A DNA stretch of 64,000 nt from Gaiellasilicea sp963707575 (GCA_963707575.1 OY970171.1:434001-498000); one strand, 5' to 3'. Positions 17,243 to 25,959 are shown, counted from the first letter of the stretch. Notes: generated from the sequence alone by a model not told the origin. Numbers and translations are program-made.

Positions 17243-18100
17243 CTAGTCCTGGAACCAGAAGAAGCCGACCGTCCCGGGCCCCGCATGGGTGCCGACCACG
17301 GCGCCGAGCGAAGTCACGAGCTCGATCTGCGCCTGGGGGCGCGCGGTCGTGACGAGGCTCCGCAGCTGCTCGACGGCTTCGTCGGCCTCCGCGTGGGCGA
17401 TCGCGACGTGCAGGCCGTCCGCCTCGCTCGTCCCCGCCTCGAAGCGCTTCCGGAACTCCTCCAGCGCCTTCGCCCGCCCGCGCACGCGGGTGAGCGGAAC
17501 GACCTCGCCGTCCTCGATCGCGAGGATCGGCTTCACGTTCAGCAGGCTCCCTGCGAGCGCCCGGGCTCGGCCGATGCGACCGCCCTTCGCCAGGAACTCG
17601 AGCGTGTCGACCGTGAAGAGAAGCCCCGCCTCCTCGCGGTAGCGAGCGGTGAGCGCCTCGATCTCGGCGTCCGTCGTGCCCTGCTCGAGCAGGCGCTGGA
17701 TCCCGAGCGCCAGCATCGCGATCCCGACCGACGCGGACTCGGAGTCGACGAGCCGGATCCGGTCGCCGCCCACCTCCCCGGCGGCGAGCGTCGCGCTCGC
17801 GAACGTCCCGGAGAGCTTCGACGAGATGTGCAGCGAGTAGATCCGCTCGTAGCTCGACAGCGCCTGATAGACGGAGAGGAAGTCCTGGGGCGTCGGCTGC
17901 GAGGTCGTCGGCAGCTCGGACGCCGACTTCAGGCGCTCGTAGAAGTCGTGCGGGTCGAGCTCGATGTAGTCCCGGAAGCTCTCCTCGCCGAAGCGGACGT
18001 AGAGCGGCACCACCCGCATGTTCGGGAAGCGGATCTGGGCGTCGGGGAAGTCCGCGGTCGAGTCGAGCACGATCGCCGTGTTCTGGCGGGTCAGGTTCAC
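17243..18100 (-). CDS. DegV-family fatty-acid-binding protein (FakB-like)
   Basis: 285-residue DegV protein. In Gram-positive bacteria DegV/FakB proteins bind a free fatty acid and present it to the kinase FakA, encoded at 19293-20948. Family features: AIVLDSTADFP near the N-terminus, the TSQPTPQDF motif, SLHISSKLSGTFASA and LEFLAKGGRIGRA. The GTG start overlaps the response-regulator stop as GTGA. Together with FakA it would make acyl-phosphate for PlsX/PlsY. Confidence 0.9.
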   Translation of the reverse strand: MNLTRQNTAIVLDSTADFPDAQIRFPNMRVVPLYVRFGEESFRDYIELDPHDFYERLKSASELPTTSQPTPQDFLSVYQALSSYERIYSLHISSKLSGTFASATLAAGEVGGDRIRLVDSESASVGIAMLALGIQRLLEQGTTDAEIEALTARYREEAGLLFTVDTLEFLAKGGRIGRARALAGSLLNVKPILAIEDGEVVPLTRVRGRAKALEEFRKRFEAGTSEADGLHVAIAHAEADEAVEQLRSLVTTARPQAQIELVTSLGAVVGTHAGPGTVGFFWFQD

Positions 18101-18486
18101 GATCGGCGCTCGCCGGCACCGCGGATCGCGTCCACGATCTCGTCCAGCTCCTGGTCCTTGCGCAGGCAGGCGACTGCACCCGCGGCCTCGAGCGCCTCCA
18201 GCTCGCGGGGGCTCGCGCTCGCGGTCAGGCAGACCACGGCGACGCTGGGACAGGCGGCACGCAGGGCGATCGTGGCCTCCACCCCGTCCATCCCGGGCAG
18301 GCGGAAGTCCATCACGCAGACGTCGGGGTCGAACTGCTCACAAGCGGCGACGACGGCCGTGCCCTCCGCGACCGCGCCGACCACCTCCAGCCCCTCCTGC
18401 AGCCCGAGCAGCAGCTCGAGGGCCTGACGGAAGACGTCGTTGTCCTCGACGAGCAGGATGCGGATCGGCTGGGTGCGCGTGACCAC
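18097..18486 (-). CDS. Stand-alone response-regulator receiver protein
   Basis: 129-residue CheY-like receiver with no output domain. Acidic pocket ED at 14-15, phospho-acceptor Asp60 (VCVMDFRLPGMDG), Thr88 (VVCLTAS) and Lys110 (CLRKD) are all present, so it should be phosphorylatable. The sequence resembles NarL-type receivers that have lost the HTH. No histidine kinase is nearby. It is translationally coupled to degV by a 4-base overlap and follows the hydrolase gene by nine bases. Confidence 0.88.
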   Translation of the reverse strand: MVTRTQPIRILLVEDNDVFRQALELLLGLQEGLEVVGAVAEGTAVVAACEQFDPDVCVMDFRLPGMDGVEATIALRAACPSVAVVCLTASASPRELEALEAAGAVACLRKDQELDEIVDAIRGAGERRS

Positions 18487-18495
18487 GCTGTGACC

Positions 18496-19278
18496 TTAGA
18501 GCTTCCCGGGGGGCGAAGTCTCGCCGCGGAGGCGCTCGATGATCCGCGCGATCGCGTCCAGCACCACGTCGGGACGGTCCCGCATCACGTAGTGCCCGCT
18601 GCCGCCGGCCGACACGGCCTCCCGCACCTGCGGAGCGGCCGCGACGAAGTCCGCATGCGCGCGGCGCATTTCCTCGTTCTCTTCGGGCGTCTGGCCCCAC
18701 GACCGCTCCGCGACGATGTCGATCGTCGGCAGCGTGCTCGGATAGTCGACGGCGCCCACGTGCCGAACGGTGTCGGGATAGGCGCGCATGAGCGGGATCA
18801 TCACCCTCGCCAGCTCCGGCGCCCGGCGCTCGAGCTCGTCGAACTGCGGCGTGTAGGTCGCCAGGAGGCGCGCGACGACGGCCTCGTCGAAGAACGCGGG
18901 GAGATTCGCGTCGACGAGCACCACACCTGCGACGCGCGGATCGGCCGCCGCGACGAGCCTGGCCACGAAGCCTCCGTACGAGTGCGCGACGAGGACGACA
19001 GGCCCGGACAGATCGACGGCGTCGAGCGCGCGCGCCAGCGCGGCCGCCTCGTCGCCGATTCGGTACTCGCCGCGCGGCGGCGGATCGCTCCTGCCCAGCC
19101 CCGCACGGTCGTAGACGAGGGTGCGCACCCCGTTCCGCCGGCGCACCTCCGGCTCGATCGTCGCCCAGACGGACGAGTCGTCCCCGCCACCGGCCTCGAA
19201 CACGACCGTGGGTGAGCCGTCGCCCGCCAGCGACGTCCACAGGCGCCGCCCGCCGACGTCGACGACCCCCGGTGTCAC
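18496..19278 (-). CDS. Alpha/beta-fold hydrolase
   Basis: 260-residue cytoplasmic hydrolase. Nucleophile elbow VAHSYGG with Ser100, oxyanion-region VVFEAGGGDDSS, catalytic His229 in GSGHYVMRDRPD, and a likely acid Asp in the middle. The motif spacing fits the esterase/haloperoxidase-like families; the substrate is unknown. It is placed 14 bases after fakA and nine bases before the response regulator. Position in a fatty-acid-activation run makes a lipid or ester substrate possible (inference only). Confidence 0.85.
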   Translation of the reverse strand: MTPGVVDVGGRRLWTSLAGDGSPTVVFEAGGGDDSSVWATIEPEVRRRNGVRTLVYDRAGLGRSDPPPRGEYRIGDEAAALARALDAVDLSGPVVLVAHSYGGFVARLVAAADPRVAGVVLVDANLPAFFDEAVVARLLATYTPQFDELERRAPELARVMIPLMRAYPDTVRHVGAVDYPSTLPTIDIVAERSWGQTPEENEEMRRAHADFVAAAPQVREAVSAGGSGHYVMRDRPDVVLDAIARIIERLRGETSPPGKL

Positions 19279-19292
19279 TCCGCCACTCCCTG

Positions 19293-20948
19293 CTACTCGG
19301 CCGAGAGGAGCAGCGGATAGTGCGGCTGGCCGCCGGGGTGCACGTCCAGCTCCACCGCGGGGTGTTGCTCCTGGACGTGCCGCAGGAGGTCGTCGAGCTG
19401 CGGCTCGTCCGAGCCGGTGAGGATGGTCAGCACCTCCGCGCCGTTCGCGAGCAGGCGCTCCACGACGGCCTGGGCCACCTCGTCGAAGCTCGCGGACGAG
19501 GCGACCGCCTCGCCCTCGGCCAGGCCGAGATAGGCGCCCTTACGGACGGGCACGCCGTCGAGCTCGACGTCGCGCGAGGCGATCGTCACCTCGCCGGTCG
19601 CGACCTGGCCGAGCGCCTCGAGCATCGCCGCCTCGTTCTCGGCTGCCGTCAGCGACGGGAGGTAGCGGACGATCGCCGCCAGCCCCGCCGGCACCGAGCG
19701 CGACGGGATCACGCGCACGGGCTTCGTCGCCAGGCGGGCGGCCTGCTCGGCCGAGAGGATCACGTTGCCGTTGTTCGGCAGCACGAGGACCTCGGTCGCC
19801 GGCGTCGCCTCGATCGCCTCGAGGATGTCGGAGGTGGACGGGTTCATCGTCTGCCCGCCCTCGATCACGCGCGCCGCGCCGTACTCCTCGAAGAGCCGGC
19901 GGTTGCCGGTGCCGGGAACGACGGCGACGATGCCCGTCTCGAGCGTCAGCCCCAGGGTCGTGAGTGCGCTCGTATTCCGTTCCCGCGGAATCCGAGCTTG
20001 CGCAGAGAGATCGTCGGGGACGGTGTCCAGCAGCCGCTCCGAGCGCTCCGCCGTCTGCTTGTGCATGTTCGCGATCTCGATCCCCTCGATCGTCCCGAGT
20101 CGCGTGCCGGCGGCGAGCGCCGCGCCGGGGTCGTCCGTGTGGACGTGGACCTTCAGGGCACTCGGGTCGCCGACGACGAGCAGCGAGTCGCCCAACTGCT
20201 CCAGCTCGGCCTCGAGCGCCTCCGCGTCCAGGCCGTCGCCCTCGACGACGAAGACGGTGCAGTAGCGGTACTCCGACAGCTCCAGGTGGATCGCGTCGAA
20301 GCCGGCCTCGTGCGCGTCCTCGACCGGGGCATCGGGAAGCGTCTCGCCGGCGAGAGCGGCCGCGACCCCGCGGACGATCTCCAGGAGCCCGGCGCCGCCC
20401 GCGTCGACGACTCCGGCTTCCTTCAGCACCGCGAGCTGCTCGGGGGTGCGCGCGAGCGCGTCCTCGCCCCGGGCGAGGAGAGCCTTGAAGAAGTCGGTGT
20501 TCCCGAGGGTCGCATGGCGTGGGTCCTCCGCCTCCTCCGCGAGCTCGCGGATCACGGTCAGCATCGTCCCTTCGACCGGCCGCCGCACCGCCCGGTAGGC
20601 GGCGTCGCTGGCGCCACGGAAGGCGCGCTTGATCCGAAGCGTGTCGATTGCGCCGGGCTCCCCCAGCACCTCGGCCGCGCCGCGCAGGATCTGCGAGAAG
20701 ATCACGCCCGAGTTGCCGCGAGCGCCCATCAGCGCCGCGCGGGTCAGCTCCTTCGCGACCGCGGCTCGGTCGCCCGCGGTCGACGCGTCGAGCGTCTCGA
20801 CGATCGAGCGCGCGGTCAGCGTCAGGTTCGTGCCCGTGTCCCCGTCCGGGACCGGGTAGACGTTGAGGTCGTCGATGCGGCGGCGGTTCGCCTCCAGGTT
20901 CTGGAGCGCCGCCCGCGCGAGCTCCCGTGCCCGCTCGAGCTCGCTCAC
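19293..20948 (-). CDS. fakA: Fatty acid kinase catalytic subunit FakA (DAK2/DegV type)
   Basis: 551-residue DhaL-domain kinase; phosphorylates fatty acid held by a DegV/FakB partner. The N-terminal DAK2 domain has the nucleotide/Mg motif NVYPVPDGDTGTNLTLT (28-44) and LMGARGNSGVIFSQILRG; the C-terminal region has LPNNGNVILSAEQAA and PSRSVPAGLAAIVRY. The GTG start at 20948 overlaps the asp23 stop as GTGA. The same frame stays open upstream through asp23 into rpmB because of a frameshift in rpmB, but that extension is not a real part of FakA. Confidence 0.93.
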   Translation of the reverse strand: MSELERARELARAALQNLEANRRRIDDLNVYPVPDGDTGTNLTLTARSIVETLDASTAGDRAAVAKELTRAALMGARGNSGVIFSQILRGAAEVLGEPGAIDTLRIKRAFRGASDAAYRAVRRPVEGTMLTVIRELAEEAEDPRHATLGNTDFFKALLARGEDALARTPEQLAVLKEAGVVDAGGAGLLEIVRGVAAALAGETLPDAPVEDAHEAGFDAIHLELSEYRYCTVFVVEGDGLDAEALEAELEQLGDSLLVVGDPSALKVHVHTDDPGAALAAGTRLGTIEGIEIANMHKQTAERSERLLDTVPDDLSAQARIPRERNTSALTTLGLTLETGIVAVVPGTGNRRLFEEYGAARVIEGGQTMNPSTSDILEAIEATPATEVLVLPNNGNVILSAEQAARLATKPVRVIPSRSVPAGLAAIVRYLPSLTAAENEAAMLEALGQVATGEVTIASRDVELDGVPVRKGAYLGLAEGEAVASSASFDEVAQAVVERLLANGAEVLTILTGSDEPQLDDLLRHVQEQHPAVELDVHPGGQPHYPLLLSAE

Positions 20949-21298
20949 GCGGACCGCCGAACGTCCTGAATGTGCACCTCGACGGCGCCCACCTCCAGGC
21001 CCGTCAGGCGCTCCACCTCGTAGGCGACGCGCGAGCGGACGGTCGCGGCGACCTCCGCCAGGTTGAGGCCGTACTCGACGACGACGTACAGGTCGAGCGC
21101 GAGCCCGCCGTCGCGCTCGGAGACCTCGATCCCCTGCCGCAGCCGATCGCGCGCGAGCAGGCGCTTCAGCCCCTTGCCGGCCATCCCGACGACGCCGTAG
21201 CACTCGGCGGCCGTGTGGCCGACGATCTGCGCGATCGCATCCGAGGCGATCGTGATCCGCCCGAGCTCGGACGATCCGGTGAGGTGTCCCCGATCCAC
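20945..21298 (-). CDS. Asp23/Gls24 family envelope stress protein
   Basis: 117-residue Asp23/Gls24 (YloU-like) protein. Typical segments: LGRITIASDAIAQIVGHTAAECYGVVGMAG, the YVVVEYGLNLAEVAATVRSRV core, and a C-terminal VGAVEVHIQDV. The start is GTG at 21298, 39 bases after the expected rpmB stop. The rpmB-asp23-fakA order is conserved in Gram-positive bacteria; these proteins are linked to envelope stress and to the FakA kinase operon. Confidence 0.92.
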   Translation of the reverse strand: MDRGHLTGSSELGRITIASDAIAQIVGHTAAECYGVVGMAGKGLKRLLARDRLRQGIEVSERDGGLALDLYVVVEYGLNLAEVAATVRSRVAYEVERLTGLEVGAVEVHIQDVRRSA

Positions 21299-21337
21299 GC
21301 CGCGAGCTTAGACGCGGCGGACGGGACGAGAAGGTTG

Positions 21338-21530
21338 CTAGACCGCCTTTCTGCACTTTGCCCGCCTTGAGGCAGCGGGTGCAGACGTAGGCGCGCGTCT
21401 TCACGCCCTTGACGAGGACGCGGATCTTCTGCAGGTTCGGGTTGAAGCGGCGGCGCGTGGCCACCATCGAATGGCTCCGGTTGTTCCCGAACGACGGCTT
21501 CTTGCCGCACACTGAGCAGACCTTGGACAC
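21338..21530 (-). CDS. rpmB: 50S ribosomal protein L28, with 1-base insertion at its 3' end
   Basis: L28, starting MSKVCSVCGKKPSFGNNRSH and carrying zinc-ribbon cysteines (CSVC, CTRC). The first 61 codons are normal up to LKAGKVQK. At this point (about 21347-21349) the run AAA is followed by GGCGGTCTAG; with one A fewer the end would read QKAV-stop, with TAG at 21340-21338, giving a 63-residue protein. As given, the frame misses this stop and stays open for about 680 codons into fakA. The span of 193 bases (3 x 64 + 1) shows the extra base. Probably a sequence error or a recent frameshift. Confidence 0.9.
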
Positions 21531-21611
21531 GGCCGAGGAGTGTAGCCGAAGAGAGCTCGTAACAGCCTGTCACTTGGCGCAGCCCCGCGTCGGTACCCTC
21601 TTCGAGTTCGC

Positions 21612-22424
21612 ATGGTCCGCCGCTCGACTCTCATCTGCCTCGTCGTCGCAGCCGCGCTCTCGGCCTCTATCACCGACGGGCGCTCGGCCGCGCCGGTCAC
21701 CTTGAGGATCGTCTTCCCCGAGGGCCTGACCGCGCGGCAGATGGCCGATCAGACCACGCATGTGCGCCGCATCGCGATCCGCAAGCGGGGCGTCACTCCC
21801 CGCCTGACCGGCAAGGCGTACGCCGCGGCTACCGCACACGCCCGGGCCCCGAGCGGGTTCGCCCGCTTCCTGAAGCGTCGGAGCGTGGAAGGGTTCCTCT
21901 TCCCGGCTCTGTACGAGTTCACGCCGCAGACGGCCGCCTCCGAGCTGGTCGCCAAGCAGATCGCCGAGTTCGAGCGCCGCTGGAGCACGGTCGACCTGCG
22001 GGCGGCTCGCAACCGAGGTCAGAGCCCGTACGCCGTCCTCACGATCGCGTCCCTGGTCGAGCGGGAGACCGTCGTGCCGCGGGAACGTGCGCTCGTGGCC
22101 GCGGTGATCGCGAACCGGCTCGAGCGCAGGATGCCGCTCGCCATCGACGCGTCCCTCCGCTACGGGCTCGGGATCGAGGGGACGAGATCGATCACCAGGG
22201 CCCACCTGCGGAGCTCGACGCCCTACAACACACACCGCTTCAAGGGTCTGCCGCCAACTCCGATCGGCAACCCCGGGCTGGCCTCGATCCGCGCGGCCGG
22301 ACGTCCCGCGACGGTGGACTATCTCTTCTACCTGCGCATCCCCGGAACCGTGCGCCACTTCTTCACCGCCGACGAGCAGGAGTTCTGCGCGAAGGCGCTC
22401 GAGTACGGATACGCCGGCTGCTAG
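21612..22424 (+). CDS. MltG-like endolytic transglycosylase (YceG family)
   Basis: 270-residue secreted or membrane-anchored protein with an N-terminal hydrophobic segment (TLICLVVAAALSASI, 6-20). YceG/MltG motifs: EGFLFPALYEF (93-103), ASLVERET with catalytic Glu150, ERRMPLAIDASLRYGL, YNTHRFKGLPPTPIGNPG and YLFYLR. MltG cuts nascent glycan strands and helps set their length. It is shorter than the usual 330-400 residues, lacking most of the LysM-like N-terminal domain, so it may be a second, reduced paralogue. It ends at a CTAG shared with the ribH stop. Confidence 0.85.
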   Translation: MVRRSTLICLVVAAALSASITDGRSAAPVTLRIVFPEGLTARQMADQTTHVRRIAIRKRGVTPRLTGKAYAAATAHARAPSGFARFLKRRSVEGFLFPALYEFTPQTAASELVAKQIAEFERRWSTVDLRAARNRGQSPYAVLTIASLVERETVVPRERALVAAVIANRLERRMPLAIDASLRYGLGIEGTRSITRAHLRSSTPYNTHRFKGLPPTPIGNPGLASIRAAGRPATVDYLFYLRIPGTVRHFFTADEQEFCAKALEYGYAGC

Positions 22425-23170
22425 CGGGCCGCCGCGGCCCGTAGCTGCGCGAAGACGTCGGCCATCTCGAGGCCGGTGCGGACCGCCTCGGCGCCCTTTT
22501 CCAGCCGGTCGTCGGCCTGGCCGGCCTGCTCGAGCGTGAGCACGCCGAACGCGACCGGGACCCCCGTCTCGAGCGCCGCGAGCTGGAGCCCGCTCGCGGC
22601 CTCGCCGGCCACGAAGTCGAAATGCGGCGTGTCGCCGCGGATCACGCAGCCGAGCGCCACGATGCACGCGTAGCGGCGCGTCTTCGCGAGCGCCATCGCT
22701 GCGAGCGGCAACTCGAAGGCACCCGGGACGGGCATGACCGTGATCGCCTCGCGCGCGACGCCGGCCTCGTCGAGCTCTGCGAGCGCCCCCTCGAGCAGCT
22801 TCGACGTGACGGCGCCGTTGAAGCGGCTCACGACGACGCCGACGGAGCGGCGCGCGCCCGTCGGCGCGCCTTCGAGGATCGCGTAGCCGCTCGGGACGCC
22901 GAACTCGCCGGAGGCATGCTGGTCCGCCGGGGACTGCTGGGCCGCCGGAACGTCCTCCGGCTCGGCGACAACGCCCGCGTCGGTCTCGACGGCCTCGTCC
23001 TCGACCTCGGCCTCGGCCTCGTCCTCGACCTCTTCCTCCGCCTCGGCTTCGTCCTCCGGCTCGACGGGCTCCGGCTCGGCTGCCGTTCCGGCGAGGACGT
23101 TCTCGGCCGACTCCTCGTCAACCTCCGGCGTGCCGTCGAAGTCGGGCACGTCGGGCCAGCGCTCGGTCAT
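22421..23170 (-). CDS. ribH: 6,7-dimethyl-8-ribityllumazine synthase with long acidic N-terminal extension
   Basis: Condenses the 5-amino-ribitylamino-pyrimidinedione with dihydroxybutanone phosphate, the penultimate step to riboflavin. The catalytic domain starts near residue 98 (VGVVVSRFNGAV) and has VPGAFELPLAA and GCVIRGDTPHFDFVAGE with the catalytic His. In front lie about 95 residues dominated by Glu, Asp, Ala and Val (EAEEEVEDEAEAEVEDEAVE), absent from the usual 150-160-residue enzyme. The start ATG overlaps the ribBA stop (ATGA), which supports the long form. Lumazine synthases often form hollow capsids. Confidence 0.93.
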   Translation of the reverse strand: MTERWPDVPDFDGTPEVDEESAENVLAGTAAEPEPVEPEDEAEAEEEVEDEAEAEVEDEAVETDAGVVAEPEDVPAAQQSPADQHASGEFGVPSGYAILEGAPTGARRSVGVVVSRFNGAVTSKLLEGALAELDEAGVAREAITVMPVPGAFELPLAAMALAKTRRYACIVALGCVIRGDTPHFDFVAGEAASGLQLAALETGVPVAFGVLTLEQAGQADDRLEKGAEAVRTGLEMADVFAQLRAAAAR

Positions 23171-24453
23171 GCCTCGGCCCCGTCGAACAGCTCGGGCTCG
23201 AAACGAAGATCCTGGTGGTGGAGCGCGTGGCCCAACGTATGACCCAGCTTGTCGCGCTTCGCGTCGAGGTAGCCCCGGTTCTCGGCGTTCGGCTCCACCT
23301 CGATCGGCACCTGCTCGACCACCTCGAGCCCGAAGCCCGAGATGCCGGAGATCTTCTTCGGGTTGTTCGTCAGCACCCGGATCGTCGAGAGCCCGAGGTC
23401 GGCGAGGATCTGCGAGCCGATTCCGTACTCGCGCACGTCCGCGGCAAAGCCGAGCCGCAGGTTCGCCTCGACGGTGTCGAGGCCCTGCTCCTGGAGCTCG
23501 TAGGCCTTGAGCTTGTTGAGCAGGCCGATCCCGCGGCCCTCCTGCGAGAGATAGAGCAGGACGCCCTGGCCCTCGGCCTCGATCCGGCGCAGGGCATGCT
23601 CGAGCTGCTCGCCACAGTCGCACCGGAGCGAGTGGAAGACGTCACCCGTGAGGCACTCCGAGTGGACGCGCACGAGCACGTTCTGCTCGCCCGCGACCTC
23701 GCCCTTCACGAGCGCGACGTGGTGCTTGCCGGTCAGGGTCTCGTGGAACGCGACGGCGGTGAACTCGCCGTGGGCGGTGGGCAGTCGCACGCTCGTCTGG
23801 CGCTCGACGAGCCGCTCATGGCGCCGGCGGTACTCGACGAGGTCGGCGACGGTGACCATCTTCAGCCCGTGCAGGGCGCAGTAGGGAATCAGGTCCGCGA
23901 CCCGCGCCATCGAGCCGTCGTCGCGCATGATCTCGCAGACGACGCCGGCCGGATTCAGGCCGGCGAGGCGGGCCAGGTCGACCGCGGCCTCCGTCTGGCC
24001 CGTGCGCTGGAGAACGCCGCCGCGCCGGGCCCGCAGCGGGAAGACGTGGCCCGGCTGCACGAGATCGGCGGGCCGCGAGGTCGGGTCGACCGCGACCTGG
24101 ATCGTGTGCGCCCGGTCGTGTGCGGAGATGCCGGTCGTCACGCCCTCGCGCGCCTCGACGGAGACGGTGAACGCGGTCCCGAACGGGGTCTCGTTCTGCT
24201 CGGTCATCTGGCGCAGGCCGAGCTCGTCGCAGCGCTCCTCGGTGAGGCAGAGGCAGACGAGCCCGCGGGCATGCGTGACCATGAAGTTGACCGCCTCGGG
24301 CGTCGCGAACTGCGCCGCGATCGTCAGGTCGCCCTCGTTCTCGCGGTCCTCGTCGTCGACGACGACGACGAATTTGCCCTGACGGATGTCCTCGATCGCC
24401 TCCTCGATCGTCGCGAAGGGGCTTTCGGTCTGCGTCTCGGAGGCCATCGTCAC
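23167..24453 (-). CDS. ribBA: Bifunctional DHBP synthase / GTP cyclohydrolase II
   Basis: Both committed steps of riboflavin synthesis in one protein of about 428 residues. The N-terminal DHBP synthase has DDEDRENEGDL and the GTAFTVSVEARE...TGISAHDRA segment; the C-terminal GTP cyclohydrolase II has the zinc site SECLTGDVFHSLRCDCG, YLSQEGRGIGL and LTNNPKK. I use the GTG at 24453 because it overlaps the ribE stop as GTGA; ATG at 24447 two codons later is also possible. It is coupled to ribH downstream by ATGA. Confidence 0.96.
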   Translation of the reverse strand: MTMASETQTESPFATIEEAIEDIRQGKFVVVVDDEDRENEGDLTIAAQFATPEAVNFMVTHARGLVCLCLTEERCDELGLRQMTEQNETPFGTAFTVSVEAREGVTTGISAHDRAHTIQVAVDPTSRPADLVQPGHVFPLRARRGGVLQRTGQTEAAVDLARLAGLNPAGVVCEIMRDDGSMARVADLIPYCALHGLKMVTVADLVEYRRRHERLVERQTSVRLPTAHGEFTAVAFHETLTGKHHVALVKGEVAGEQNVLVRVHSECLTGDVFHSLRCDCGEQLEHALRRIEAEGQGVLLYLSQEGRGIGLLNKLKAYELQEQGLDTVEANLRLGFAADVREYGIGSQILADLGLSTIRVLTNNPKKISGISGFGLEVVEQVPIEVEPNAENRGYLDAKRDKLGHTLGHALHHQDLRFEPELFDGAEA

Positions 24454-25013
24454 GGGCGCATCGTAGCGGTGAGCAATCGCTCGACGTACTTGGCCAGGAC
24501 GTCGGCTTCGAGGTTCACGGCATCGCCCGGCGCGAGCGAGCCCAGCGTCGTCAGCTTGAGCGTGTGCGGGATCAGCGCGACCTCGAAGCCGTCCTCCCTG
24601 AGCGCCGCCACCGTCAGCGAGACGCCGTCGACCGCGATCGACCCCTTCTCGACGAGGTAGCGAGCCAGTTCCGGCGCGTCGATCGCGATGCGCGCGCCGT
24701 CGCCCTCGGGCGTGACCGCAGCGACCTCCCCCACACCGTCGACGTGACCCTGGACGTAGTGGCCGCCGAGCGGCTCGCCGGCGCGCAGGGCGGGCTCGAC
24801 GTTGACCCGCTCGCGGAACGGCTTGACGCGGGCAAGCGTCTCCGGGACGACGTCGAAGGAGAGGCTGTCGGCGGACCCGTCGACGACCGTGAGGCATACC
24901 CCGTCGAGCGCGACGGAGTCCCCGAGCTTCGCTCCGGTCGCGCACTCCACGACGAGCCGCCCGCCCTCGAAGGAGGCGACGCGCCCGACCTCGCGTACCA
25001 GCCCGGTGAACAC
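24450..25013 (-). CDS. ribE: Riboflavin synthase alpha chain
   Basis: Dismutates two 6,7-dimethyl-8-ribityllumazine molecules to riboflavin. 187 residues beginning with the invariant MFTGLV and made of two lumazine-binding repeats, each with a DGVCLTV or DGVSLTV motif (37-43 and around 128-134) and GHYVQGHVDGVG between them. It lies ten bases after ribD and overlaps ribBA by four. With ribH it completes the pathway in this operon. Confidence 0.96.
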   Translation of the reverse strand: MFTGLVREVGRVASFEGGRLVVECATGAKLGDSVALDGVCLTVVDGSADSLSFDVVPETLARVKPFRERVNVEPALRAGEPLGGHYVQGHVDGVGEVAAVTPEGDGARIAIDAPELARYLVEKGSIAVDGVSLTVAALREDGFEVALIPHTLKLTTLGSLAPGDAVNLEADVLAKYVERLLTATMRP

Positions 25014-25023
25014 CCCCGGAACC

Positions 25024-25959
25024 TTACGGCTCGCGCACGTGGGCCTCGAGCAGGACGTCGGCGCCCACCTGCCGGCTCGTGAGGCGGCTCAGCGCGACCG
25101 GCGTCTCGAGCGCGTCGAGGAGCCCCTGGCCCCGGCCCGCGAGCGTCGGTGCGACGAAGAGGAGCAGCTTGTCGACGAGGCCGGCGCGGAGGAACGCCCC
25201 GGCGAGCGTCGGGCCTCCTTCCAGGAGCAGCGACTGGACGCCCTCGGCCCCGAGCCCTTGCAGCTCCTCGGCGAGCGGCCCCGAGCGCAGCTCGAGCTCC
25301 GAGCCGTCGGGAAGCGGGCCGCGGCCGAACGCGAGGCGCCGCGGCTGCCGGGTCACCGGGACGTCGCGCGCGTCGAGCCGGGGGTTCTCGAGCCGCACCG
25401 TGCCCATGCCGACGGCGACCGCATCCGAGGCCGCACGGAGCTCGTGCACGAGCCGGCGCGACTCCTCACTCGAGACCCAGCGCGAGCCGGGAACCGTGAC
25501 GCGGCCGTCCAGGGTCACCGCGGCCTTGTACGTCACGAACGGCCTGCCCTCCGAGACCCAGGTGCGCCAGGCCTCGTTCTGTGCCCGCGCCTCGAAGCGC
25601 TCGTCGAGCTCGACGTCGACACCGGCCTCGCGCAGCCGCTCGAGGCCGCCCCGCGCCTCGGGATTCGGGTCGCGCGAGGCAGCGACGACGCGGCCGACTC
25701 CCGCAGCGACGATCGCCTCGGTGCAGGGCGGCGTCGTCCCGTGGTGCGTGCAGGGCTCCATCGTCACGTAGAGCGTCGACCCGCGCGCGCGCTCGCCAGC
25801 CGCCGCCAGCGCGACGATCTCGCCGTGCCGGCCACCGGCCTCCGTCCAGCCCTCGCCCACGACCTCTCCGTCGCGCACGAGCACGGCGGCGACCGTCGGC
25901 TTCGGATACCCGGTGCCGCGTGCAGCCTCGCCGAGCTCGAGCGCCCGCTCCAGGCTCAT
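25024..25959 (-). CDS. ribD: Riboflavin biosynthesis deaminase/reductase RibD
   Basis: Second and third steps of riboflavin synthesis. The N-terminal deaminase has the zinc site GGRHGEIVAL and EPCTHHGTTPPC; the C-terminal reductase begins near residue 140 with PFVTYKAAVTLDGRV and contains AVGMGTVRLENPRL and LLLEGGPTLAGAFL. 311 residues, slightly compact. The start ATG at 25959 overlaps the rpe stop as ATGA. Confidence 0.95.
   Translation of the reverse strand: MSLERALELGEAARGTGYPKPTVAAVLVRDGEVVGEGWTEAGGRHGEIVALAAAGERARGSTLYVTMEPCTHHGTTPPCTEAIVAAGVGRVVAASRDPNPEARGGLERLREAGVDVELDERFEARAQNEAWRTWVSEGRPFVTYKAAVTLDGRVTVPGSRWVSSEESRRLVHELRAASDAVAVGMGTVRLENPRLDARDVPVTRQPRRLAFGRGPLPDGSELELRSGPLAEELQGLGAEGVQSLLLEGGPTLAGAFLRAGLVDKLLLFVAPTLAGRGQGLLDALETPVALSRLTSRQVGADVLLEAHVREP

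Noticed and set aside
19293..21530. A 745-residue L28-FakA fusion protein
   Set aside because: The middle part is the asp23 gene read in the wrong frame, and the fusion depends on one extra base in rpmB. asp23 and fakA have their own coupled starts.
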